Positions 1 to 11,156 of a stretch of DNA of 64,000 nucleotides are shown here, one piece after another. The stretch is from the NCBI RefSeq assembly GCF_000372725.1, contig NW_005199702.1, positions 34,353 through 98,352 on the forward strand, given 5' to 3'. Under the pieces are notes generated by a model, which did no database searches, was not told the DNA's origin, and saw nothing but the letters and a program-made list of their open reading frames with translations. Origin of the DNA: Emiliania huxleyi CCMP1516. Taxonomy: Eukaryota > Haptophyta > Isochrysidales > Noelaerhabdaceae. Every line of letters starts with the position of its first letter. Position 1 is the first letter of the stretch. A program made the position numbers and the translations under genes.

Positions 1-12
1 AGCAGACAAGGA

Positions 13-95
13 AAAAGAAAGAGAGAAAGAAAATAGACACCCCAAACGAGGGATGGGGGAGGAGACAGGGTCCCCACCTGCACGAGCAGGATTTC
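13..95 (-). repeat. Dispersed repeat with AAAG tail (second 3'-end type)
   Basis: An AAAG-rich run is followed by the motif gagggatgggggagg and then agggtccccacctgca. The same arrangement recurs at about 28579-28645. Read on the - strand it resembles the 3' end of the LINE family found at 35.7-37.6 kb (a catccctc block, then a tgtctgttttcttt tail) but differs upstream. It may be a related LINE subfamily or a SINE sharing the LINE tail. Confidence 0.6.
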
Positions 96-172
96 AATGT
101 ATGTGGCTCTTGTACGTACATTCCCGGAGGAGGACTGCTGACAGGGTTTGCGATGAGGAGTGACCCGAAGGA
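91..172. repeat. Dispersed repeat, copy 1 of 2
   Basis: About 80 bp beginning tttcaatgtatgtggctctt and running through gaggagtgacccgaagg recurs almost unchanged at 18466-18543. Neither copy is coding. Both lie just outside genes, and the element class is unknown. Confidence 0.75.
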
Positions 173-264
173 TTTTGGAAGGACGATCAGGAAGGGCAGT
201 GGCGCCTTCTTCTTTCTTTGTGCCAGTCCGCGCCAGTCCGCGCTTGTCGTGCCAGTGAGTGGCA

Positions 265-311
265 AAAAGAAAGAAAGAAAACAGACAACCCAAGGGAGGG
301 ATGGGAGAACG
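265..311 (-). mobile_element. 3'-terminal fragment of RNase H LINE family
   Basis: On the - strand this reads as the last roughly 45 bp of the LINE family whose longest copy is at 35698-37641, ending in the tgtctgttttctttc-type tail. It is an extreme 5' truncation, about 90 bp upstream of the gene that starts at 399. Confidence 0.6.
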
Positions 312-398
312 GTGAGTGGCATCCACGTGTCAGAAAGAAGAATTCTTTTCACGCGGTTTCGGGGAAAGCTCGTTTTGGCTCTGGTGTTGTAAACACAT

Positions 399-905
399 AT
401 GCGCTGGCTCGTCATCATCTCTGCTGTCAGCCTCGCTGCTGCGTTGCATTCGGTCCCTCCGCCCTCGGTCGCGCGGCCGTTCCGCTCTCGAGCGCCGCGC
501 GCAGCCCTTTCAGACGACGAGCCAAAGAAGACTGGCGAAGACGGGGATGCGCTCGCGGCAGAGTTTGCGCGTCGGCTGGAGGCGGAGGGCGGTGCGACAA
601 AGTTCAAGCTGAAGACAGACATCTCGCGCGCGGTAGAGCCTCTCAAGGACGGCCTCACCGACGTCGCGAGAGAGGCGAAGAACGTGCAGCTTCCCGACTT
701 GACCGACGCGTCACCGCAAACGCTGCTCGGAGGCCTCTTTGGTGTCGTCTTTCTCTGCACGCTCCTCAGCGCGGCGAGTGGCCCGAGCGTAGACACACGC
801 ACCTCGGACGGCACTACCCTCGAGTTCGGGCAGCGTTCAGAGCTGCGGCAACCCGATTTCGGCACCTCAAACCGCGGCTACCGCCCCGAGTTTGGCAACC
901 AATGA
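399..905 (+). CDS. Putative plastid-targeted single-pass membrane protein
   Basis: Intronless ORF of 168 residues from the first ATG to TGA. Residues 1-16 form a hydrophobic signal sequence (MRWLVIISAVSLAAA). An Arg/Pro/Ala-rich stretch to about residue 36 without acidic residues follows, the bipartite layout used by nuclear genes for secondary plastids. Residues 37-105 are charged and partly helical. Residues about 107-127 form one predicted membrane helix (LLGGLFGVVFLCTLLSAAS), followed by a polar tail ending EFGNQ. I recognise no catalytic motif and no named family. A thylakoid or envelope protein with a soluble N-terminal domain is the simplest inference. The leader makes the start credible. 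Repeat fragments lie immediately upstream. Confidence 0.7.
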   Translation: MRWLVIISAVSLAAALHSVPPPSVARPFRSRAPRAALSDDEPKKTGEDGDALAAEFARRLEAEGGATKFKLKTDISRAVEPLKDGLTDVAREAKNVQLPDLTDASPQTLLGGLFGVVFLCTLLSAASGPSVDTRTSDGTTLEFGQRSELRQPDFGTSNRGYRPEFGNQ

Positions 906-1233
906 GCAGCGACATATCCCGTGTGGACCGCTACCCGTCGGCGATCAACGGGCGATCTCGCGAGGGCCGTGGCGGTCTGCTGCGGCACATACGTGTGTGG
1001 TGGCGTGTTTTAGGCGTTCTTTTGTTATGTCCATTTTTTGCGCATTCCTGTCCTCCTAATACAGATGAGGGACACATTAGGAGAAGGATAAAAGATGTGG
1101 TCCTCCCTCAAGTCAAGAAAGAAAATAAGCTGCCGCATGAAAACGGAAGTCGCAACACGCAAGTCCGGGTCGGTCCGCTCGCGTCCGTCGCTCCGCGCGG
1201 GAGCGAGCCGGACAACTCTCAACTGCGGGCGCA

Positions 1234-3021
1234 ATGGACGAAGAGTTCAACCCCACGAGCCACACCAATTACTGCCAGAAGCTGCTTCACTCCTTCTGCG
1301 GCGTCCTTATCGGCGCACTCTCCACACCTTGCTGAGCTGTCATAGCGCATGCTACGTCCAACACGTGTCCGCCACACAGCCTCTCTCTGCGACAAGTGAC
1401 ATGTTGTGCATGACGTGTACACAGGTTTTCTCCTGCTGCCAGTTGGCTGCTGGCTTGTGGTCTGGAACGAGGGCAGCGCAACCTTAATGGGAGGGGCAGC
1501 ACACCACATCTCTCCCACACGCGACCCCACTTGCTCCTCAGGCAACTCGGTGTGCACCTCCGCCGCTTTTGACGCGGGTAAGGCCATCATCGTTGACACG
1601 GCGTGCGAGAACAATGCGGCCAACATGGGCGATCTCGTCCACTACACCTGTCCCGTCCAGCTGGACACGGCGGAGGTCACTGAGAGCGTCACGGGCGCGA
1701 CCATCCCCGGTGCACTGAAGGTTGCGGCGCGCTTACGGTGCCCCAGCACCCCGCGTGGCAGCCTTTGCTCAGGAGCAACCGCGTGCTCAGGTGACCTCGA
1801 CAGTCCAGATGTATCTATGGACCGAACAAACCTACAGCCAGGAGGAGAAGGACAACCTTGGCGGGACGACAACGTACACGTGCTTTTGCTATACCAAGAC
1901 TTGGACGAGCATGGCGGGCCTGCGCCTTACTTTGGGAGGCACTCTGACGCACACCCAATATCACGCGAGACAACCGACATGTAGGCGCCGCGTATCGATC
2001 AACATAATATCCGCTACACTTGCGGCAGAAACGCGAAGGACCCCGGCCCCAATTGCCTGAACTCGCAACCGTCGGCGTCGGATCTGTCGCTCGACACCTC
2101 TGGGCTGGGCTTCTCGCAGAGCTACGCGCCGAGTGTTGACCTCGGTGCGGGCGCCCGTCTTGAAGCTCATCCACGCGACCCAACTCAGCGGATGGTATGT
2201 TTCCTATGGCAGGCGAACCAGTCGCCCAGTTTGCGCTCACCCAGGAGAAGTTGCAACAGACGATGGACATGGGCCCCGCGCCGATCGATATCCCGGCGCC
2301 TGCAGGCTGGGCGCAGACGCAGGAGGGTGTTCAGAGCAACGACCCGATGGCAGGGCTGATGAGCCAGACGGGGCCAACGGAGGGTGCGGTCTACTACTAT
2401 AAGACTGGGGACGGCCGCATCTACACCCCAAACTCGGCGCAGCTGGGAGACCGCCAGCTGACAATGCAGGCGTACACTGCGGAGAGCGTCTCGGGGATTG
2501 GTAAGCAGCTCGCGGGCTCGCCAGGCGCCCTCGAGCCGTACGAGGCGGGCGGTGGGTGGTTCCCTCCGTGCAAGCCGCGCGAGCTGGAGTACTATATGGG
2601 GAAGGCGCTCTCGCCAGCAGAGATGTTTGGCGTGCTCAAGGCGAACCTCGACTCGATGACGATGCTGGTCCGGCTCCTATGCTACGGCATCTTCTTTGCG
2701 GGCTTCATGATGATCGGAGGCCCTCTTGCCGTTGCGCCCCAGATCGTCCCGTGCGTCGGCGAGTACATCGCCGGTGTCGCGCAGTGCATGGTCGCCTGTG
2801 TGGCCGCAGTCTTTGCGCTCGGGCTCTGGGCGTTCTCCACCGCCATCGCCTGGCTCTTTTACAACCCCGTGTACGGCATCGCCCTGCTGGTCGTCGCAGG
2901 TGCGGCGAGCTACATCGGCAACAACATGGTCCAAAAGGCCAAGCACGAAGGCGGCGGCGGCGGCAGCGGCGCTCCCAACCTCGGTTTTAGCAAGCCGCAA
3001 GACGAGGTACCGCTCGTGTGA
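1234..3021 (+). CDS. TMEM43: TMEM43-family membrane protein, five exons
   Basis: Exons read by eye are 1234-1312, 1425-1720, 1791-1913, 1985-2144 and 2213-3021. They sum to 1467 nt with no internal stop (488 residues, against about 400 for animal TMEM43). The introns of 112, 70, 71 and 68 nt have two GT-AG and two GC-AG borders. Family landmarks in order are an N-terminal membrane helix ending in WNEG; a loop with VQMYLWTE and YTKTWTS; VSGIGKQ and LEPYEAGG; and a C-terminal block of three to four helices containing FMMIGGPLAVAPQIVP and AIAWLFYNPVYGIALL. A Gly-rich tail follows. The family (PF07787) resides in the ER and inner nuclear membrane and organises membrane complexes. Every junction restores family sequence, so the model is strong, but RNA evidence would settle the GC donors. 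Confidence 0.88.
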
Positions 3022-3759
3022 GCGGTCCATAGCTGAGGACTCCTGCTGGAGCTCTCTGAGCCCGCTCTCGCTCCAGGAGAGGGGAGTATCGCTCTTGCCT
3101 GTCACCTGTGGGCGCGGCGCAGCTCCCCCGGGGGCAGCGGCAGGGCCAGGCGCACTCCCGTTGCAGTGCATGTAATACTGTAAGGTGAGACGACAGACAC
3201 AGGTACGCCTCCCAAAAGGTGAGCTGAGGACTTGGCTCTTGGGGGGGGGGGTTTGTAAATAAATAAATAAAACGGACACCTCTACTAGGAGATGGGTAAA
3301 AAGGAACAGGTCCCCGCCCTGATGGGCCCTGCGGTCTTTGCGTGCAGGGTTCTTTGTGGGTGTGGTCGGCGACTAGGGGGGGGTTGTGGGCTACATGCGG
3401 CTCTCTTTTTTATGAATGATTTAGATTGTGCTTTGTGGGTCGGCGAACTGGAACACGCCCTCACATGGGGGCTCACGCGCGTAAAAAACAGCTAGCCGTA
3501 ACAGGGTGCCGCGCTGCCGGGCTCTCACTCTCACGTCTCAGCCTCAGGGGGTTTGTGTGGAAGACACTCGACTACACATGTGCATGCACATGTACATGTG
3601 CACACATGCGATCAATTATCAATGTACTAATCACGCTGTGGAATAAAGCGTAACACGACGGTGTTGTGCTCTACGTGTGTCTCTCTGTCCACTCGAGACT
3701 CTCCGTTCGTGGCCGTTCCGCACTCAGGTCAACTTTCGAGACGGCACACGCCAACCTCC
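3022..3759. other. Intergenic region between two converging genes
   Basis: No supported gene. It holds a poly-G run near 3241, TAAATAAATAAATAAA at about 3254-3270 and AATAAA at about 3641. These could serve as polyadenylation signals for the TMEM43-like gene, but this is position-based inference. A short alternating tgtgcatgcacatgtacatg stretch lies near 3579-3607. Confidence 0.5.
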
Positions 3760-6388
3760 TCAACCCACACCCCAGAAGCGACGCGGCGCCTGCACCGTCA
3801 CCTCGGTGCCGGTCGTCGGCTGCGCCACCGCCGCCTCGTGGAAGCCCCGCGCCCCCGCGAGCGCCAGCCGCAGCTTGGCCCGCAGGTGCGCCTCGCAGCA
3901 GTACTCGGGCAAATAGAGACGGTTGAAGCAAGCCGACGCCGTGGGGAGTCGGCCGGTGGCGCCGCCGCCAATGCACGCCACCGTAAAGCGCTGCTCGGCG
4001 CCACGGTAGCCCATCAGCGAGGCGAAGCCGGTAGCAGGGGGCCGCGTTGCGCCGGTGGCGAAGAAGAGGAGCTGCGCGCGCTCCGCCTCCGTCAGGTGGT
4101 CGCGCACCGCGCGCCTGCGATGTCGAGATCGCCGAGGTTACCCGAGATGGCCCGAGCTCAACGTCGGAACGGGCACCGCGCGCCAGAACCACGCGACGCC
4201 CCTAGAGTGTGCGTACTCGGGCGGGTCGTAGCGCGTGTGTCGCTCCCAGTCGTCGACGTCGATGGCCGCCTCCCCGCACAGTAGCAGCTGGACCTGGTCT
4301 CGGGCGAAGCTCGGGTGAACTCGGACGAACACCCGACCGCCGCCTCGCCGCCTCGCAGCGACTGCGCCTCGGCGACCGTGCAGCAGGTGCGGAGGGAGGC
4401 GAAAGGGCGCCCGTCGAGGAAGACGGCGAGGCCGGCGCGGAAGGCGGCGACCTGCGGCTCGACGGCGCCGAGGAGCTTGTGCTGCGCGTACAGCCGCAGG
4501 TACTCCTCGACGTTTGCTGCGGTGACCGGCTCGTCGGCCCCTCCCGGCTTGAGCTCAGTGGCGCGCCGCCGCTTGGACGACTCCTCGTATATGACCGCCT
4601 CGTCGCCGTCCACCTGCGACGGTAGGGGAGGCTCGCCTCCGCCAGCCTCGGGCAGGAGGCCCTCCGGGCCTCGCACCTCGAAGCAGAGGCACATGGCGCC
4701 GAGATCCTCGGCCGGCATGGCGAGCAGCGTCCTCTGCGACTGGTGCAGCGCGGGGTCGACCGACGCGAGGTCGTCAAAGCTGAGCGGGTAGCCGAAAACG
4801 GCCTTGAGGAAGGCGTGCGACCACGCCACGCCGACCGTCTCCCGGTGGTACAGTGCGAGGCCGCAGATGCGGCCGAGCAGCGCGAAGTACGAGAGGTGGT
4901 CCTCGCCCGCCGAGGAGGCCGAGTGCGGGTTGGGCCGCAGCCCGTCCTGGCTCGCCAAGAAGAGGCCGCGGCGCGGGTCCACCATCTCCGCCGTCGCCTG
5001 CTCGAACCACTCGCGTCGCAGCGCGTCGCCCGCCGCCGCCTCGCCCTGGTAGCGCACGTCCAGCGCGGTCGCCGCCGTGCCGGAGAAGGGCCGGCCCGTC
5101 GCCTCGTCGACGCTCAGGGCGGCGCACGCCCCGACGTCCCCGTGACGGCCCCACTCCCCCTTTCTGTCGCCCGGGCGCCACTCCGACACGTCGAGCGGGC
5201 TGCTGCGGCGGGCGACCAGCTGCAGCGTGAGCGCGTCCCTCTCCATGGCCAGTGCGGCGTTGCAGCCCACCAGCGCGTCGAGACGAGCGTGCAGCCAGGC
5301 TCGCTTGGCCCGCAGGTTGAGCAGGGACGGGTCCGAGAGGAGCCACGGGAAGTCGGTGTCGATTCGTCCGGGACTTCCCGCGAGCTTCTCCCAGAAGCGG
5401 ACGGCGCCGCCGATGCCGGCGAGCACCCGGAATGCAGCCTGGGGGGCGGAGGGGCGGAGGCATGTAGGTCCCAAAACGGTTCCGAGATAGTCCCAAAATG
5501 GTTCCGAGATGGTTCCGAGTGTTGGGATCGCGGGGCGGCGCGAGCCTTGTGGCCGTTAGTGCAGGCAGCCTCTGCAGGCGAGCCGAGGCAGCCGGGAGGG
5601 CACCACGAGAGGGAGAGCTTGGCGCGGAGCTCTTCGCTGCGCACGGTCTGCCACGCCGAGGCCTGGGGCCGCGCGCGCGCGGTGGCGGTGGCGGAGATGC
5701 GCCGCAGAGCCGACAGCTGCGGCGGTATCACCGCGGTTAGGGCCTGGTGCAGCGCCCGAAGGCAGTCAGAGTGGCCATTTTGAGCAGCGTAGTGTGCCGG
5801 CGTGAAGTCGCTCCCGTCTGGCGCCGCGAAGCTGGTGGTGTGGCCGCCGAGCTCGAAGAGCGCGCGGATGCATCCCGCGTGACCGGCCTCGGCCGCCAAA
5901 TGTACGGGCGTGGAGCCGATGGCGTCAGCCGATGTGAGGCTCAAGCTGGCGTACTCGTGGAGGACACGCAGGCAGTCGGCGTGGCCCTCCTCGGCCGCGA
6001 GGTGTGCGGGCGTGCGGGCGTACTCGTCCGTCGCGGACAGACTCGCCGCGGCGCCAAGTTCGTGGAGCGCACGAAGGCAGCTCGCGTGCCCTTCGAATGC
6101 AGCGATATGGGCCGGCGTCAAGCCAGCCGGTCCAGCTGCCGACAGGGAGTGGTGGTCGAGACACACGGCGCGCAGACTCAGCACGTCTCCCACGCGGCAC
6201 GCTTCGTGCGCTGGGCTCAAACATCGTATCCCGGCATCAAGAGCGGCGGCTGAGGAGGCGGAGGGCAGAGGCGGCGTGGCCGGCGGAAGCGGCGCTAGGA
6301 GAGGCGGCGGAGGCAAGCTCCGTGAGAGCAAGCGCGACTGCGAGCGTGTTTGCGGCGTCGTCGGGGGACAGGGAGGTCGCTGGAGCAT
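3760..6388 (-). CDS. Ankyrin-repeat HECT E3 ubiquitin ligase (HACE1-like layout)
   Basis: Multi-exon gene. From ATG 6388 the first exon encodes a Pro/Ser-rich head, then four ankyrin repeats at residues about 89-220 (TPAHIAAFEGHASCLRALHE, TPAHLAAEEGHADCLRVLHE and so on). After an intron near 5450-5600 the HECT N-lobe follows (YQGEAAAGDALRREWFEQ, LLGRICGLALYHRETVG). Then come QVQLLLCGEAAIDVDDWERH and VAWFWRAV, and after an intron near 4110-4160 the C-lobe LLFFATGATRPPATGF. The catalytic motif TASACFNRLYLPEY has its Cys at about 3928-3930. Ankyrin plus HECT is the arrangement of HACE1. Such enzymes accept ubiquitin from an E2 on the Cys and pass it to a bound substrate. The frame changes near 4300 without an obvious canonical intron: a GC-AG intron or a sequence error. 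An alternative N-terminal exon may start near 6447. Confidence 0.82.
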
Positions 6389-7966
6389 CGGGGGCGGCGG
6401 CGTCAGACGCGAGGGAGGACTGTGGCATGGAATGTGGATGGAGCATCGGGCTGCATTCGCCTTGCTCCCGGACCGCTCGTGCGTGTCTCCATCCGTGCTC
6501 GTGTAATCTGTTTTTGTGTGAATGCCCAGCGCTGACTTCTGACTGTCGTTGCTGTCTATCCCTTTCTCGACTGTCTGAGCTTGTGCGTCTTCCGGGGTTG
6601 TGTTTATGTGTGAATGAACAGCGCCTCAACGCACAACCCAGATCTCACACTCATGGGACCAAATCGAGTCAAGCTTGAGGATCTGCCTCAGCGGCCCACA
6701 CTCCCGACTGCGCTGCCATCTAAACCTAACCGAGTGCTGCGTCTCTCAGCGGGGCAGATGGAACAGTTTGTCGGCAGGGGTACCCGTGGGGAGGCGGCAG
6801 CCATTTGTGGGTTGAGGGCTCTCGTCCGTGAATACGGCCTGTGCTCTGAACCACGTATTCCATGTGCCTGGGCCCTTGGGGCCCCGCCCCGCCCGGCGGA
6901 GAGCTTTCCCAACCAACCCAGAAACCCACCCACCCCCAAGCCCCTCCGCGTTTCGGGGCCTTGCGGTGGGGGTCGCCGCCCCGCTTTCCGCTTCCCCCCC
7001 CCCCCCCTGTAGAGGGAGCGGACGTGTTGAGGGAAATGCGAAATCCGGGGACGCAACACACTTCGCCACAGACGGTCCCGCGCCTCGCCGCTATGACGGG
7101 GACACACCCCGCACCGTCCGCTGTGTCCCCGTCTTTGTCCGGAGTGAATACTCCAACGCGCTCGTCGGTGACGGCGTCCCCGGATTTCGCCGCGCTCGGC
7201 GAACCTCGACAGCGCTTTCGGTGGCATGCAGCTCTTTGCGACAGAAGCCTGGAGAGCAGCTCCTCTGCTGCTCACACACTCTGCACAGTTGACACAGCCT
7301 ATTGTGCGGCTGCCACAGCTGTGACAGCGATGGGCTCGCCCTCACTGGCCCTCAGTCACTTGTGCTGAGGCTTGGTGAGCGACACTGCTCGGCGACTGCC
7401 GGCACACTGTGAGACCATGGGTGTGAGGTCAAACCACGCTACCAGCGCTTGGTCACATCGGCCCCGAGGTCAGATCCTTCTACTCTGTTGATGACAAGAC
7501 TTGTCTACTGGCTGGAGCCGAGCAGGAGGGCCCAGCGCACAACCCCTGGTCAACTCAGGGTCCACACCCCGTAGTTTATTCAGTGGCCGAACCCGTTCTC
7601 TTTTGGTTAGTAATCTCTCTCGCGACACTCATGGCAGTCACTCGAGGGCAGTCAGGCGAACTGTCTTTGGGTTCACACGCTAGCTTTTCTAGCTACTCGG
7701 ATCGGCGCGAAAAACTAAAACAGGTGCAGGTGCTGAATCTCTTTCTCCGCTGCGTCACCCCTGTATGTACCCCCCCGCCCTCCTCGACGTGACGCGGGCC
7801 TTTTCCCCATGCTTTTTCCGCAGCCTGCCGATGCACGCTGCCGCCGCCACCGCACCAGCGGCAATGGCCGCGGCTCGCCGCCACGCACCGGCTCGGAAGA
7901 GGGGCAGTCGGCGGCGTAGCAGAGCAATGGCCAAAACGCGACGTTTGAGCGGCTGCTGCGAGCCCA
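6389..7966. other. Gene-free stretch
   Basis: Open frames exist on both strands but none shows family motifs or a convincing leader. The 6850-7020 part is C/G-homopolymer-rich (a run of C near 6996-7009). The 3'UTR of the - strand glycine-rich gene probably occupies its right end. I see no RNA gene or repeat shared elsewhere in the window. Confidence 0.4.
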
Positions 7967-10237
7967 CTAGTAGCCGCCGTACCCGCCGCCGCCCTGGCCG
8001 CCGAAGCCTGGCCCGCCCTGCGAAGGAGGCTGCGGCGGGCCGCCGCCTCCCTGAGGAGGCTGGTAGCCGGGCGGGCCCCCGCCGTACCCGCCGCCGTACC
8101 CGCCGCCATACCCGCCGTAACCCTGGCCGCCATAACCCTGGCCGCCGTAACCCTGGCCGCCGTAGCCCTGGCCGCCGTAGCCGTAGCCGCCGCCGCCGCC
8201 GAAACCGCCGCCGCCGCCGCCGTAGCCGCCGCCGCCGCCGCCGGCTCCGTAGCCGCCGCTCGCGGTTGGGATCGGGCCTGAGCGGCCGTCGTTGGCGCTC
8301 CAGCGCTTCTCGCTGTCCTTGACGAAGATGCCCGCCGCCTGCAGCTCGTCGCGCATCCGGTCCGACTTGGCGTAGTCGCGCGCCACCCGCGCCTTCTCGC
8401 GCTCAACCAGCTTCTCGTGGATCACGTGGTCGGCCATGCCTCCGCCTCCGCCGCCGCCGCCGCCGCCGTGCGGGCCCTGCGGTGGAGCGCCGCCAAACTG
8501 GCCTCCGCCGCCTCCAAACCCGTAGGGCGGCGGCGGCGGCGCCTGCCCTCCGCCCGCGCCGCCGAACGGCTGGGCGAAGAAGTTCGGGCCGGAAGTGGAG
8601 CCCGAGCGGCCGTCGTTTGCCGCCCAGGAGCGAGTCTGGTCGGTGATGTGCACGCCGCGCGCCTGGCGAGAAGAAAACATAAAATATTCTTAGCTTCAGC
8701 GCCTGGCGAGAAGAGGACTCGGACCGTGCGACGAGCGACTCGCACGGGACGGTGGTGTGCGGCCGCGCCTCGAGCTGGCTACGGGTGGGCGGTCTATCTT
8801 GGCTGCATCTCGGCTGCGTCTCGGCTGCATCTCGGCTGCGTCTCTCGCCTCGAGCTGGCTCCGGATCCGGTCGGCGCTGGCGTAGTCCTTGGAGGCGCGC
8901 GCCTGCGCCCGCTCCTTGAGCAGGCCGCCGAGCTCCTCGTTTGTCACGTACCCGCTCCCAAAGTGCGAAGTGTCACCCCCGCCGGACGCTGGCGGGCCGC
9001 CGGCCGGCGGGCCGCCCGCCGGCGGCCCTCCGTATGGAGGAGGCGCCATGCCGCCGCCCTGCGCCGCCTGGGGGGGGTGAGGGAGAGGGGGAGAGGGGGG
9101 GGGGGGGGGGCTAAAACAAGGGGCGTCGGGCGGGCAAAAGGTCCCCCCCCTCCAGGACTGAGGGGTCCCCCCCCTTCCAAAGGGGCCCCCCTCTGGCACA
9201 CTGGCGGCTGGAGCGCGAGAGCTGACCGCGCGGCCCTCCGGCACGGTGGCTGCTGCGCAGAGACTGGCGTGTCTGTATCTAGAGGCGCGCCATGCCAGCG
9301 GGCGGAGGGGCGAAGTAGTCTGGCCTGAGGGAGGGAGGGAAGGGAGGGGGGGTTGGGAAGGGGGAGGGAAGGGGCCGGGAGGGGGGGAGGGAACGAAGGG
9401 GAGGGTGTGTGGGGGTGCCCCGTCGTGGGGAGTGTATTGGGGGTTGCCCCGTCGTGACGCCCGATCGGCCGTCGGTCGTGGTCCACGAGCCGACCGTCAT
9501 GCCCGAGCCGCGGCGCGCGTCGATCACGGTGACGCCGCGAGACTGGGCGGGTGGCGGACGCGCGGCGGTGAGGAGGGGCCGCACCGCTCAAGCGTGGGTT
9601 GGCCCTTCGGAAGGGGGGGAGGCGAGGAGGGGGGAGGGAGTGGGGGGGCTGCGGCGGGAGGCACCTCCAGCGTCGTGCGGAGCTGGTCCGACATGTACCA
9701 GTCGCGCGACGCCCGCGCAGCCTCCCGCTGCTTGAGCAGCGCGACCAGGTCCTCGTTCGAGATCGCCCCCTCCGGCGCGGCCGGGGCGGGCGCAGTCGCC
9801 GCGCCGCCAGGTGGCGCGGCCTGCCCCCACGGCGGGATGGGCGGCGGCGCCAGCACCGGCGGCGGCGCCAGCACCGGAGCCGGCGGCGGCGCTAGCACCG
9901 GGGCTGCTGGCGGGTCAGCCGACAGAGAGGTCGACGCGGGCGGCGGCTGCTCCGGCTCTGGCCCGCCGCTCGCCCCGTCGTCCTGTGGGGCCACGGTGGC
10001 ATCAGAGGGGGCGCTTTCGTCGCGCTGCGCCGCTCGCTCTTCGCCGGTGGCCGGCGCCGCGGCGGTGTCGTGCGCTTCAGCGTTGGTCGCGGGCGGCGGC
10101 GCGGCGGCGGCTGCGCTCGGATCATGCGTCGCGGGTGGCGGCGCGGCAGCGTCGCTTGCATCAATCTTTGCGCGCTTCGCCGCAGGCTGGGCGTCGGACC
10201 CTTCTTGCGTCAGCTCTTGCGGATCTCCCTCTGCCAT
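7967..10237 (-). CDS. Gly-rich protein with three DGRSG (KDYxxADxIR) modules
   Basis: Starts MAEGDPQELTQEG with a probable basic nuclear-localisation patch (AAKRAKID), then a Pro/Ala-rich low-complexity segment. Three modules follow, each of two halves: NEDLVALLKQREAARASRDW plus GVTVID...TTDGRSG; NEELGGLLKERAQARASKDY plus GVHITD...AANDGRSG; and HEKLVEREKARVARDY plus GIFVKD...SANDGRSG. The C-terminus is a long GGY/GQGYGG repeat. The KDYxxADxIRxxL...GVxxxD pattern resembles the short helical segment in cysteinyl-tRNA synthetase C-termini, and it recurs in algal proteins. RNA or nucleic-acid binding is inference from the Gly-rich tail. Modules 1 and 2 are each split by a phase-0 intron after Leu-Glu (9543-9664, GT-AG; 8663-8848, GC-AG); module 3 has none. 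Another intron spans roughly 9080-9440. Confidence 0.75.
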
Positions 10238-10379
10238 TCGAGCTGGCCCTCGCACACGCGCTGCAGGGTGAGAGAAAAGCGCACGCGACAGCGATAAAAC
10301 CTTTCTTTTTTTCGCTTCAAAGCACGCCCGCCGGTTAAGCTGCGGTGCAAAACTCTTTTTACCACCTTCAAGTACACCC

Positions 10380-11156
10380 CCAAGACTCCCCAAAACCGCC
10401 CAGGATGAGCTCCTGAGGTGCCAGTCCGCCCGAGATATGACCGGTTGAAGTTGGGGTTCCACGGTCAGGATGGAGGTGTCGAACTGGATGGGGGTCAGCC
10501 GGGGAGGCTGTTGTGGCGCACCGGACCGCCCCCCAGCACCGTGCCCCACCCAACTGCATCCATGGGAGTCACAAACGGTGCTGCACTCGCGGCTGCAAGC
10601 ACTCACGACACTCAAACCCACCACCTGCCCCCTACCCTGTACGAGGAGCCATTTCACCCGTGCAACATCTGCACAGGTGTACCGCCGACGCTCAAGCGCC
10701 CGGCCCCTACTAGAGTAGTCTTGTGGGACCCACAATCGACCAATACATCCACTCGGGGCTGCAGCATGTGTCCGGGGGGGGCATCCCCGTGAAGCAGCCA
10801 GCAGGTGCCGGACACAGCGTTGGCCGTCTTGGACCGAGATCAGGGCGCATCTGCCTATCTCGTGGACTGAAGGACCGTCATGGGGTCGGCTTTGATGCTG
10901 CCAATCAGTCGGGTCGATAGGTGGCGCCCCGGCGAGATGCGCTGCGGGTGCTCGGCGTCGCCTGCTTGAGTGGCCTGAACGCACTCGCGGGAGCCAGAGA
11001 GCAAAGGTGTGCGCGAATTGAGGCTTCTGAGCGAGTCCAGGCAAGCCACAGGACCGGCCATGTGCGTGGGTAGTCGAGCGGTGGCCGGAGGTAGCCTCCA
11101 GTAGTGGCTCTCAGTTCGACACCTCGGTCTCGACCACGACCAGACTGGGTGAAGGA
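10380..11156 (-). repeat. Dispersed repeat, copy 1 (second copy 61713-62393)
   Basis: About 660-780 bp, read on the - strand, matches 61713-62393 on the + strand over long stretches with scattered indels. It lies directly downstream of the decayed retrotransposon at 11157-13359, so it may be that element's 3' untranslated region. No intact ORF. The two copies part company after the motif cccccatccagt. Confidence 0.7.

Noticed and set aside
6688-7275. 195-codon - strand frame in the 6.7-7.3 kb region
   Set aside because: Gly/Arg-rich with a homopolymer run and no family signal; overlapping frames on both strands are equally open.
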